Source of the DNA: Acanthococcus lagerstroemiae
Taxonomy: Eukaryota; Arthropoda; Insecta; Hemiptera; Eriococcidae
Length of the DNA: 64,000 nt
NCBI GenBank assembly: GCA_031841125.1
Contig: CM063109.1
Location: 1,526,321 to 1,590,320, forward strand
Direction of reading: 5' to 3'
The position numbers and the translations under genes were made by a program. Position 1 is the first letter of the stretch. Each line of letters starts with the position of its first letter. The notes under the pieces were generated by a model that was not told the DNA's origin, made no database searches, and saw nothing but the letters and a program-made list of their open reading frames with translations. Below, in pieces: positions 35,160 through 45,523 of the stretch.

Positions 35160-37745
35160 TCGATATTTGATCGATGATAGAGGGGCGTATGGCGATGCAC
35201 GTATGCCAAATTGGCCCCGGGACACCGCACCCCCTATCTCGGAAACTCCCCGAATGGGCCTGCGTCAGAATAGGGGGGGAGGCGCTTTGAGGTAACTCCG
35301 GCTACCGCCAATTCTCCTGTCACCTCTTTATGGCAGCGAATCTACGGCGTCTTATTCTGCTGTATGCTTCGCTGTTGAGTTGAGCCGGATCGTCTTCTTT
35401 GTCAATTTTTGGCCGCCGCGACATTGTCGTCGTTGATGCTGGTGGGATGGCGAGTGCCGGCACAGGGTGCTGTGTCCGCTGCCTTTGTCTCTGCCACTCC
35501 AGCTCCATCTTGCGGCCCAACGTCTATTTGACAGAGGCAGCTGCCTGATCCCATCCCGCTCTGCTCTTCGGCATGGTCGGGACCAGGTTCTCCGGTGTAA
35601 GCGGCTCAATGCCCGCGTTTTGTAAAGCGGTCGCCGCTTCTGCCCTCTCTTGGTCGAATGCCGGACACTCGAACAGGGTGTGCCCAAGCATCTTCATCTC
35701 GCCCTCCTGCAGCGCAGTAGGAGCCCCGCGGGCTTTCTGCTATGCCCATCCGGTGCAGGTACTTGTTGACCACTCCATGGCCGGTCATCACCTGCGTGAG
35801 GTAGAAGTCCAGCTGTCGATGGCTTCTACCCAGTCACGCGTTGAGGACGCGTACTATCAGTCGGGTCCACTCTCCCTTGGTACTGTGGGAGAGCCGCTCT
35901 TCCCACGTGCGAAGCGTGGATTACCAATTATCCCGCTTGACCCGTAGCGCCGCACTGCTCTTCGGTGGCATCTTCCGCGTTGCGCTGTATAACCTCTTCC
36001 ACTCATTCGCTAGTAACTCTTTTGGCGGTATACCTGCTGGCACGCAAACTGCTTCTGTGGAGACAGTGCAATAGGTACTGACACACCTCAGTGCAACCTT
36101 CCATTGAACCCTGACCAGATCGGTTTTTCTATACTCCCTGGCACTGATGGCGTCGAATCAAATTGGCACCCCATATAGGAGGACCAACATAGCGATATTC
36201 GCCAGCAGCTTACGTTTCTTCTCTGTCGGCTCCCCTAGGTTCGACATGAGTCGGCTTAATCCGGCTACGATTCTTTCCGCTTTCTGCGCTGTCCTCTTCG
36301 CGTGTTCTCTGAACAACAGCTTCCTGTCGAACCACAGCCCGAGGTATTTGAAGGGTGTATGGGGCGCAATCTCCGCTCTCTTTAGGCGAAAGGAAGGAGG
36401 GTTGTACCGTCAACGGCGTGTAAACAACACCGCTTCTGTCCTGCTAGGTACAACCTGGCCAACTCGATCCAACGCCGCGCTCACCTTGCTTTCAAGCGTG
36501 GTTACGTCGTCTTCGACTGTAACCACCAGAGTGTCATCAGCGTAACAGATGATGTACCCCCCTGGTGGTACCTCTGCTCTCAGGATGCCGTCAAACGCGA
36601 TGTTCCACAGGAGTGGACCAAGGACTGATCCCTGCGGAACACCGCACGACATCTCCCGCTGACCCACGTCCGTAGCAGTTTCCGCGCTGAATAATTTTGC
36701 GTAAGTACGCGGGGACTGATGCGGTCTCCAGCGCTTTCAATATGTGCGTCCATGGCATCGTATTGAACGCATTCTGTATGTCGAGGCTGACGGCTGCGCC
36801 AAATTGGTGCTTTTGGATCGCTGACTGTGCCAGCCTCTTCGGCCTCCCTGCGGCATCAATCGTCGATGTTGTAGCTCGGAACCCATACTGGTTGACGCTC
36901 AACGTGCGTCTCCCCCGGAAGTGTTTCTCCAGCTTGTTTGCGATTATCCTCTCAAAGATCTTGCCAACTGAGTCCAGCAAACATAGCGGCCGGTATGACG
37001 CCAGCCCGCCGACTGGTTTCCCTGGCTTCGGCAACTGTACCAGGCGCGTTTTCTTCCATCTGGCTGGGAATACTGCTCCGCTTAACGCTGCATTGAAGAC
37101 TGCAGCCAGTATTCCCGGGTCGGCCTGATGGATGACGTACCCCCATCTGGTCCCGGCGCCTTCTTCGCTTTCGTACGTATTCTGCCTACTGCCGCGTCGA
37201 TTTCCGCTGCCATCAGTGGTGGTACGGCGTCCACTTCCAGAGGCGTATCCATCGGTGCCAAGCGTTGTGGAAATAGATGGCCCACTATCTGTTCCACAGT
37301 ACCCGACTCGATACGCTCGGTTATGGGAGGCCCCTGACCTTCTTCATCACTATTCGGTAGAGTTTTCCAAAGGGGTCATCCTCCACCTGGCTGCACAGCT
37401 CTCTCCAGCATCTCAGCTTACTCTGTCTGATTGCAGTCTTCAGGTTTTTCCGAGCGCGCTGGTATTCCTCGGTCACCAGTTGCGCCTCTTCTTGGCCACC
37501 TGTACGCTGATATCTTCTGCGCAACTGATTGGCCTCGGACTTCGGATAGGCAATGTCCGCGGTCCAGCAATATGTCTTTCCTTTCTTCCTCGGCGGACCA
37601 CGACGGGGCATCGCGGCATCGCAGACGGCAACTACTTTTCGGTGTAGCTTCTCCGCCGCCTCGTCTCTGCCCCAGCTGCTGGTTAGCAAGGCTATTTCCA
37701 GCTTGTCCTTGTCCAGCTTGTTAGTCGCCCATCTTCCCAGCTTCC
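35160..37745 (-). mobile_element. R1-clade non-LTR retrotransposon, 5'-truncated and frameshifted
   Basis: On the minus strand in order: a linker (LTSSWGRDEAAEKL, CWTADIAYPKSEANQLRRRY); KAKKAPGPDGG; LPKPGKPVGGLASYRPLCLL with VGKIFERIIANKLE; SVNQYGFRATTSTID; SLDIQNAFNTMPWTHI; CGVPQGSVLGPLLWNIAFDG; and IICYADDTLVV, holding the catalytic Asp pair. A long C-terminal part follows (IWFDAISAREYR, VCVPAGIPPKELLANEW, FYLTQVMTGHGVVNKYLHRM). The wording and order fit the R1 clade. The endonuclease is absent and at least three frameshifts disable it. Higher GC than its surroundings marks it as an insertion. Confidence 0.9.
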
Positions 37746-37929
37746 TTGGGCAAAAAAAAAAAGCAGCAACCTGCGAACTCTGAGGAATGTAACATACTCA
37801 GCCACCTCAAATAGGTCAAATTAAGATCTGAAAGTTATTAATAAAGTTAGAGTAACTCATCAGTTATTTGCACAACTGGTACTATCAGAGAGCCTCAGTA
37901 AACAGAAAAAGGAACTCTTGACAGAAAGA

Positions 37930-38015
37930 CTGAAAAGCATGGTGAACCGGCGCGAGCGAAGCGATTGACGGCGGCGGGTTGGGCCGCGAAACGGCCAGGG
38001 GGCGAAGCCCCCTAG
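37930..38015 (+). mobile_element. Helitron-like 3' terminus
   Basis: GC-rich sequence ends in a perfect stem-loop, GGGGGCGAAGCCCCC, whose last bases run into CTAG followed by T. A short GC hairpin just before CTRR, with insertion before T, is the Helitron 3' signature. No matching TC 5' end or coding part was located, and the stem overlaps the CTAG, which is slightly unusual. Confidence 0.5.
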
Positions 38016-38054
38016 TTATTATTAATAATGGGAGAGGGAGGAGTTTTGGTTTTT

Positions 38055-38084
38055 AATATATATATATATATATAGAGAGAGAGA
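38055..38084. repeat. (TA)n(GA)n microsatellite
   Basis: About 20 bases of TA followed by a short GA run. Confidence 0.9.
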
Positions 38085-38639
38085 TATCTACATTTAGAGT
38101 GTTTTGGACTTTGTACCGCGGCTAGATTCGCAGGATTTAGAGTTAATTTGATCACGTTAACGGCGGTCACGCCGCTCGCATAGAGTGATTATTTTACGTA
38201 CATCATCACACCCTTTACACGTGATCAGCATCCCAAAGCATAAACTCGATGCTAAAGAATTTTGCCCCTTCACTCCTCTCGCATCATCCGCAATATTCTT
38301 CGTATAATTTGTGGGAAACAGCACTAACATAAAAACGTAAGAAACCACCATAGCAGAAATAAAGTGTACCAAATTTGAAATGGTACATATATAACCAACT
38401 AGCTATTGCTAACAGTAGGTAATATAAAACTAATTTCAACATCTACAAGGTACTTAAACAAACTAGTGACATCTCCGTCAGTTTGCCAACGTGTTAGGAA
38501 AATAAAGAAAATTTAGATAACATTTCTGTAGTTTAGAGATAGGAGCATCTAAAATTATATCACATCTGCCATAATAATGGAAACGACAAATATCACACCG
38601 GATGCAATGAGCTAAGTTACTAACTGGGAGTAATGTACC

Positions 38640-39200
38640 ACTAACAACTTACACCAAGTTCATTACGTCAATAGTGCGATTTTTTGGGTCCCTGAATCGG
38701 TTTCAGGAGTTCTTTCACCCCTATCCTCAACCCATGAGGTCCCGCAGGAGGCTGTCTCCAATTATTCGAATTTCCCCCAGTTCAAGTTCTTTATGTTGCG
38801 ATCTAAAGAACTTGGAAATCGGGAAAATAGATAGAATTAAAGACTAGCCTCCTTAGGAGCCTCGACGGTGTTGTAGGGGAGGGGGAACCCGTGAAATAGA
38901 TTCAGCGATCCAAAAAATCTTACTATCGACGTAAACAATCTGGAGATTGGGGACATTGAAGTAATTGGGGAACAGACTCGAGGTAAGCAGAGAAAGAACC
39001 CCATCAGGAATGGACTTCGTAACCCATAAACCCGAAACCCTACTACCGTTTGAAATAACTCGGAAATTGAGGGAAATCGAAGTTACTGGAAATTAGCAGC
39101 CCCCCCCCCGCCTCTGCCGTGAAGCATGATTGTTATAGGGGAGAGGAGAAACAACCCCTGAAATGAATTCAGCGACCCTTAAAACCCCATTTGAGAAAGA
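38640..39200. repeat. Decayed repeat block, direct and inverted units
   Basis: GTGAAATAGATTCAGCGATC near 38890 recurs as CTGAAATGAATTCAGCGACC near 39160. CTCGGAAATTGAGGGAAATCG near 39060 has a partner near 38945 and an inverse partner near 38770. This suggests a rearranged old array. Non-coding. Confidence 0.4.
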
Positions 39201-39822
39201 TAATAAATTTTAAGCTAACATGGGGAGTAGTGTCCATTTCTGAGTGTGAGTGAACTTGGTAATATTCCTTTTGTAGGGTGTGCCAATTCACTTCTCCTTC
39301 TTCTGTATTCCAGAGCGCTTTCGGCTGTTATGCCATCATCAGTGGAGTACGGTGGAATAACACGGGGAGGCTCTCCCAGCGACTGAAGCTCAAATTTCAA
39401 AAACGGTTAATTCTCTGAAAAACTTCTCCTCCTTGCAACACGTGTTAATCTTTTCTGATTTGGCTCAAACTTTGCAGAAAATTATTTTTGATTATTGGGA
39501 ACCGTTTTAGGAAGGAGGGGGAAGGTGATCGAAAACATGGATTTTTTTAAAATTTAGAAACAGAGAAAGAGACGCGAGACAAACAAGGAAGGAAGAAAAT
39601 GCAAACAGTAATATCTCTAGTACTTTATTACTTATTAGGAGAACTGTATAACAAAGATCATGGTATGTAAAATTAGGTCCCCGCATTTTAAATGAGTGAC
39701 GATAGCGATTGCGAGTGAAGAGAAGATCGCAGTGTTTTCTTAAAATATAATGCAAAGTGAAATTTCTTAAGATTGCTCATCGTAACTAATACCCATATAT
39801 CTTTTTACATTAGTCTATTATT

Positions 39823-40345
39823 TTATTGGGAGGGGGGGGGGACAAATTTGCATAATTTTTCTCTGGCTCTCGAATTATAAAAGCAGAAAACCCGTTTTAT
39901 TTTCTTCTTCGTTGGGGCCCACGTTTGGGATCCGTAGGTGAGGACTGGTAGAGTGCATCTTTTCAATATTTTGGTCTTTGTTTCTGTCTTCATTCTACCT
40001 TTATACATATCTCTCTATTTGTTCTGTGTTCAAACGATTGTATCTGTCCCAAATAGTCGAATTCGGAAATTTTTTCTACTTCAGTTCCTTGTATTGTGGT
40101 TTACATTTCCCTTCCATATTGGATAATAGTTTTGTTTTACTTGTATTCATTTCTAAACCCGTATCTGCACTTACCTCTGGCAATTTTTCCCCAATTTCCT
40201 GTAGCCTCTTTATATCCTCGTTTATCATTACAACATCGTCCGCGAATCGTAGATGGTTTAGTTTTTCACCATTTATCTGTATCCCCATATCTTCCCATTC
40301 CAGTTTTCTAAATATTTCTTCTAATACGCAATTATAAATACATAG
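39823..40345 (-). mobile_element. RTE-type retrotransposon C-terminal fragment
   Basis: The minus strand reads MGIQINGEKLNHLRFADDVV with MINEDIKRLQEIGEKL and MNTSKTKLLSN, then after a frame break MKTETKTKILKRCTLPVLTY continuing GSQTWAPTKK. FADD, NTSKTK and LPVLTYG..TW are RTE landmarks. Endonuclease and fingers are missing; it ends in a G-tract near 39.83 kb. Confidence 0.85.
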
Positions 40346-40545
40346 AAGGCATTTTAAACTCGTTTTGAAAATTTCAGATTTTCAATTCCCTAATAATTTC
40401 TGAAGGGAGACAGTTACCGCCACCAAATTTTAACATAGCGTGAAGAAGTTCAATGGAAAACAATCCCAAAAAGTTCTGATTGAAAGAAAAGTTAGGGGTC
40501 CGCAGGGGGAAAAATTTTGTGGCCCCTTTCTGTGGCGTGGAAATA
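40344..40545 (+). repeat. Dispersed repeat, copy A
   Basis: Begins GGCATTTTAAACTCGTTTTG and continues ATTTCAGATTTTCAATTCCC. Matches copy B at 42028-42371 at roughly four in five positions by eye. Immediately follows the RTE fragment. Non-coding. Confidence 0.7.
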
Positions 40546-41254
40546 CGCGAATACATGTCAAAATTTAACCACACGGAGCTCCGTACAGGCATTAGTATGT
40601 CCTCTCCTGTTCTCGTTACCGCATGCTGCTTTCCCATCTTCTCTTTTCGTCCTTCCAACGACTCCCTGTGATCCACATGCATAATCGTTACGTGCCTGAA
40701 AATGCTCGCAGTTTCCCTCCCTCTACCCTTCCCGCACTGCCGGTATCGACTGCTAATGCGACCGATAAGCGGGTGGTCACTCCACTTCTTCTTCTTTTTT
40801 AATGTCTTATGGACTCCACTTTTTGCTTACGCTCCATGTAACCAGTTGCGGATTTAGAAGCTAAGCCGCTATAGGCACTTAACGAAACGTCCCCCTCACA
40901 GGATACTCCGTATCCTCCTAATGAGCTACGGGTCAAAAATTGATAATTATTTCCCAGTTGTATTTCATGCAACTTCTACAATATATTCCATTTTCTCTCT
41001 CTCTTCTCCTTTTTCGAATTTCCTCCCTTTTTCCAATTGTTGGTGTACAAAAATCGGCCGCCCCTCGAAATCTGCCGACCGAGACACTTGCCTAATGTGC
41101 CTATTGGGAAATGCATCGCTGGAACTGATACTATACAATAAAGAAGTTGCGTTGGTAGGTATTTAGATATTTCGGGGGGGGGGGGGTCTGGACCCTCCCT
41201 GTATCCGCTCCGCCTTTGTCCTCAGCTCCATGGTTTACCTGCCAACCTCGAACG

Positions 41255-41281
41255 AACACACACACACACACACACACACAC
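41255..41281. repeat. (AC)n microsatellite
   Basis: Run of alternating A and C. The sequence before it, CATGGTTTACCTGCCAACCT, also precedes the CA-rich tract near 42300, so this is the tail of a dispersed repeat. Confidence 0.9.
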
Positions 41282-41424
41282 AAAGACAAACTAACACTTT
41301 TATAATAGTGATTCATGAGACACAGGACACATTTTCACTTGCAGGTTTTAACTAACTGTTGCAGTTTAAAAAAAAATATAGAGAGAATAAGAAGCGTAGA
41401 AGAATAGTTGCATCTACCTATCAC

Positions 41425-41590
41425 ACTTCGGTAAAGCCACCTATAAAGATGAGTACTCGCATACGCCATTCTGGAGCCCATCGTGCCTGTCGATGCCGAA
41501 CTGACTACGCGGTACGCTCCGCGTAGTCGGATTCAGCATCCACGGGCACAATGGGCTCCAGAATGGCGTATGCGAGTACTTGTACTTAGG
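41425..41590. repeat. Palindromic MITE, copy 2
   Basis: Self-complementary hairpin with its axis near 41516. Arms read GAGTACTCGCATACGCCATT then CTGGAGCCCAT, matched in inverse from 41545 to 41580. The centre is GACTACGCGGTACGCTCCGC then GTAGTCGGATTCAGCATCC. The left end resembles copy 1 (AAAGCCACCTATAAAGATGA); the outermost right arm has diverged. Confidence 0.85.
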
Positions 41591-42027
41591 TACCAAAATG
41601 TCCTTTGTTTGAGCTCTACCTTTCTTACCTTTCTCTGTGCGTGCGTGCGTGTGTTAATAGATGAATCGCCGTGCAGCAACTAAACCGGTTTTTGCTCGAT
41701 AAGATTCCGTAAGAAACGCTACTGAAATTTACGAATGCAAATAGCTTCAATTCTCATTGCGTTCAGTCGGAGAGTCCTGATCTACACATATTTTGCAGTT
41801 TACTGCTTCATATTTGTGTTATTCAGAGGAAGATTTTGATGTGTTCAAAAATTTAATCTGATAATTAGAAGAAATGCTGAACATAGTTTTCGAAATCTGA
41901 AATTTTAGGGCTTTTGGAGGTGATGCAAGGTTGAAAATGGACCGTGTGATAAATAAATAAGTACTAAACAATATCCAAATATATTATGGTCGCATTAAAT
42001 CAGATGTACCTACATGTAATAATGAGG

Positions 42028-42371
42028 CATTTTGAGCTCGTTTTGGAAATTTCAGATTTTCAACCCCCTAATAATTTCTGAAAGGAGACAGTTACAGCCA
42101 CCAAATTTTAAAACGATGTGAAGGGGTTCAATGTAAAACAATTCCAAAAAACTCAAGTTGAAAAAATAATTAGGAGTCCACAGGGGGGATTTTGTGCTTC
42201 CCCCTCCGAATTAGAGTACCAAAATTTTTTATAGCCTGAAACCTACTCCGGGTTCATACGAACACATCCAGAAAGTAAGAGTTTCCCGACCTCATGGTTC
42301 ACCCGCCAACCTCGAGCAAATACACACGCACACAAACAAACAGACAAACTTACACTTTTATATGTATAGTA
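42028..42371 (+). repeat. Dispersed repeat, copy B
   Basis: Begins GGCATTTTGAGCTCGTTTTG and ends in a CA-rich tail followed by ACTTACACTTTTATATGTAT. More complete than copy A. Its tail phrase also occurs near 41230-41310. Non-coding, interspersed; class unknown. Confidence 0.65.
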
Positions 42372-42680
42372 GATATAGTAAAAATACTCGTACATGTATA
42401 AATTTTTTTTTTTTCCAATGAAAAATGTTTATGCGTTTATGCAGGGGAAAGTTACGTTTCTTTCGACGGAAACAGAAGCAATTTGTTCGTGGTTTTTGTG
42501 GGAAGAAGTGGAGAGGGGTTGAGAGAAGAATATTTTATGTGTAAAATATTTTTAGAAGAGTGAAAGGAGCGACGGTCAGAATAGTCTCGTTTTGTGAATA
42601 AGTGTGCGACAAGAAGCAAAGGGTAGGTATCACTGTATAGGCACTCGCGAATGTATTCTACAGGTAATATTTAGTTAATA

Positions 42681-42808
42681 GGGAGTTTTTGCAATCGCCC
42701 GCTATCGAATAGGGTAAACGGTAAACGCTAAACATTGCATTGGGTTAAATGGAGAAATTAGCGTTTAGCGTTTACCCTATTCGATAACGGGCGATTGCAA
42801 AAACTCCC
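42681..42808. repeat. TA-flanked near-perfect fold-back MITE
   Basis: The left arm GGGAGTTTTTGCAATCGCCC continues GCTATCGAATAGGGTAAACG and is repeated in inverse at the right end with one or two mismatches. Flanked by TA on each side. Only about 25 bases are unpaired. Unrelated to the three-copy palindrome family. Confidence 0.85.
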
Positions 42809-43739
42809 TATAATATGTAGTAGCGGTAGCGACGCGCGACAAGTTATCTGAAAATAGACGCGATGATGTGTGATGTTTTCACCAAAGGGCACCAAACAAT
42901 CGGGTTTTCGCTGTGACGTGGTAGACGGGGAGCGGCCGATTTGCCGCGATAATTTATGGATCGTAATGATTTTTTTAAATTACTTTATACATCGTAATAA
43001 TGTACGTGTGTGCTGGGTTCGATTTTCAATTACGATTACCTGCTACCTTTTTTTGTCGGTTGTAATAATTACGAGTTATTGGTTCGAGGATGTGTACAAA
43101 TAATATATAGTACCTATTAGGATTTTGATGTGACAATAGCAACAACACTGAACTCGTGCCAACGCGACGGTTCTGTATCGATTTAATTTTCACGATGCTC
43201 GCGATCGTGAAAATGATTGACACGCTACCTTGAGCAAATCCGCATGCGATTCGCTATTGGCGATAATTTGCGAGTATCTAGTTACGAGATCGAATCTTTT
43301 TATCAATACGATGCCCAACACGGTTGCGCAGAGTCTAAACAATTTGCAAATTACAATAAATTATTCCTGCTGGGCTTCAGCCTCGTCGTGAAATGCCAGA
43401 TTCGCGGTTTTAATCAGGCCATCGTCCGTAGGCCAGGATGCCTAATAGCCCGTGTTGTCTAATCAGCGTTTCGAGTCGAAACTTTTTTTGGCAATGCTAA
43501 AACACGCGAAATGTTTCATTTATCTCGAACGCTATAGTTAGTTGGAACTTCCTCTTTGTCTTCTACATCAACTCGTACTCCAGTAAACGAGCCATAAGTA
43601 AATCTATCATCTATGAACGAGCCCGTGAAATATTCTGTGCATTAGTGTGAATATGTATACTTTCCCAGTTCCGTAAAAGCGTTATATTATTTTGTAGGAA
43701 CATAAATATTTTAACTTTGCCCAAGAAGAAAACCTCTTC

Positions 43740-44087
43740 TTTCCTGACTATTTTTACTTCGTAACAGTTCGCCAAACTCTGGTTAGGTACCATTGATGCA
43801 AACTCGAAGCTACCGATTGATTTTCCCGAATGTATGTACACTGCACCCGGTCCAAGTATCCTCGAATCAAACAACCTTCCAATAAAATATATTGTTCGTA
43901 AAGCTCTGGTGTGAGAAATGATACTGTTGAAAAGACTCGGGAAATGGCGATAAAAACTTGAACTAAGCTACTCGTACGTGCCTAATTTTACACTTTGGTA
44001 CTTACTTAATTTTCGCATCGTTATTCGAAATCTTACATTCGAGCGGTGATTTTAAATATTCTTTGTTGTCATCTGTGACGAAACATT
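43740..44087 (-). CDS. Two phase-matched exons of an unidentified gene (partial)
   Basis: Exon 44087-44006 has acceptor TTTTGCAG and donor GTAAGTA. It encodes CFVTDDNKEYLKSPLECKIS plus NNDAKI. The next begins at 43923 after TTTTCAACAG and continues in phase: NIISHTRALRTIYFIGRLFD, SRILGPGAVYIHSGKSIGSF, EFASMVPNQSLANCYEVKIV. The 3' end is not clear (frame open to 43611). The end of the second exon recalls the YFEVkI strand of SPRY/B30.2 folds, but this is weak. No further exons were identified on either side, so it could be a partial gene or a pseudogene. Confidence 0.4.
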
Positions 44088-44891
44088 CTGCAAAATAGAA
44101 AAAGAAAAAATGAGGAAAATCAGCGGCCTTGTCATTAGACTGGTCGGTGTAAATTTATCTTCCTAATTATTTATTATTCAACATTTGTCGATGAAACTCG
44201 TAGTATCATTTCAACGCAGCCCCGATGAATTAGTGTCTGGGTGTATATTGGGCCCGCAGCCAGGTCAAATCGGTCGGGCCGCACACAGAATTTCAGTGTT
44301 AGCTAATGCAATCTAGGAGCCAGTCAAACACTTCTTGTAGGCTATAATAACACCCCTTATGTCTTCTTTTCGAAAGAAAATACCTATTCGCTATAATAAT
44401 CATATATTTATTACAATATGAGTGTATATAATGGAAGCTACACTCGTCATATCCTTGGCGTCTGGTTATAAAACGAACCTAAAATCTTGGATACAAGAGC
44501 TAAGAGCCGATATTTTTGTGAACCTGGGTATACTTTACGAATACGAAAAAAGCAGATTTAAAAACGACTCGCAAGAGCCTAAAACCATCCAACAACCTAA
44601 CAACCTCACTCCGGCATCCTTCCTCTCTGTCACATTTAAACTAACTAAGCTGTAAGTTGAGATCTCTTAAGCTTTGCATACATATGTACCTCCAAAGTAA
44701 ATAAAAACACGTTCCTAAATGATATACTCGTAGAAAGTCAGTGGCGAGCTGATCAGGAATTCTTGAAGGAAGAAGTGAACCTGTGAAAAAGTATTAAAAA
44801 CAGACTACTACTTGCAAGCGACTATTTTTCAAAATTAGGTAGAAAATAGAAAATGTATTGAAAACGCGCTTTTCGACAACAGACAGGCGGC

Positions 44892-44892
<1 letters not shown>

Positions 44893-44930
<38 letters not shown>
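44893..44930. repeat. (CT)n microsatellite
   Basis: About 38 bases of CT followed by C-rich sequence. Confidence 0.95.
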
Positions 44931-44932
<2 letters not shown>

Positions 44933-45332
44933 CTCCCCCCTCCCATTTTGTGGATGGCTGACATATTGACTGCTCCGTTAGTCGCACCCAGGGATGGTGA
45001 ACGACATAATTTCGTTCCATTATTACGTTATGTTCATAACTAATCGGAAATACTCCTGTTTTCGTTTTTAATTGGTCAGGAACAAATAACCTTTTTCTTT
45101 CCGTTCTGAAACGTTTTCTCTGAAATTTTCTTTTCTTTTTCCATTTTGTTCGCCAAAATGATTAACAAAATTTTTTATGGTCAATTGTTTTCCCCGATCA
45201 GCAGTATAAAACAACAGAAATGATTATCATCATCCCAGCTAGAACTTTCAGCACAAAATTATGCGAATTCTGATTATTCTAGACTGAAAAAATAAAATTG
45301 AATTCAACCAAATTCTGAACTAATGCTAAGTA

Positions 45333-45515
45333 CAGTGCGGTGGCTAAGCCATGGGAAAGGAGGGGTTTCGAAATTAAATTAAAGAAGTTATAAAACGTGC
45401 TTGCCAGCAAACATAATATTGTAAGTTTCCAGCAAATTTAAGCATAGAAATACATTTTTGCCGTGTAAGGGAGGGGTTTGAACCCTCAAAACCCCCTTTC
45501 ATAGATACCGCTTTG
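45333..45515. mobile_element. Probable hAT-type MITE
   Basis: Starts CAGTGCGGTGG and ends with the inverse of CAAAGCGGT. Flanks are GCTAAGTA and GCTAAGCA (7 of 8 match). 183 bp, non-coding. Confidence 0.55.
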
Positions 45516-45523
45516 GCTAAGCA

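Noticed and set aside
36697..37724. Several 97-171 codon plus-strand frames
   Set aside because: They mirror the GC-rich R1 coding sequence on the minus strand, which carries the recognisable motifs.
41174..41188. Long G or C homopolymers here and at 16.64, 39.11, 39.83, 48.17, 49.27, 53.78, 62.14 and 63.64 kb
   Set aside because: Common in this genome and mostly at repeat borders; sequencing error in length is also possible. No function is inferred.
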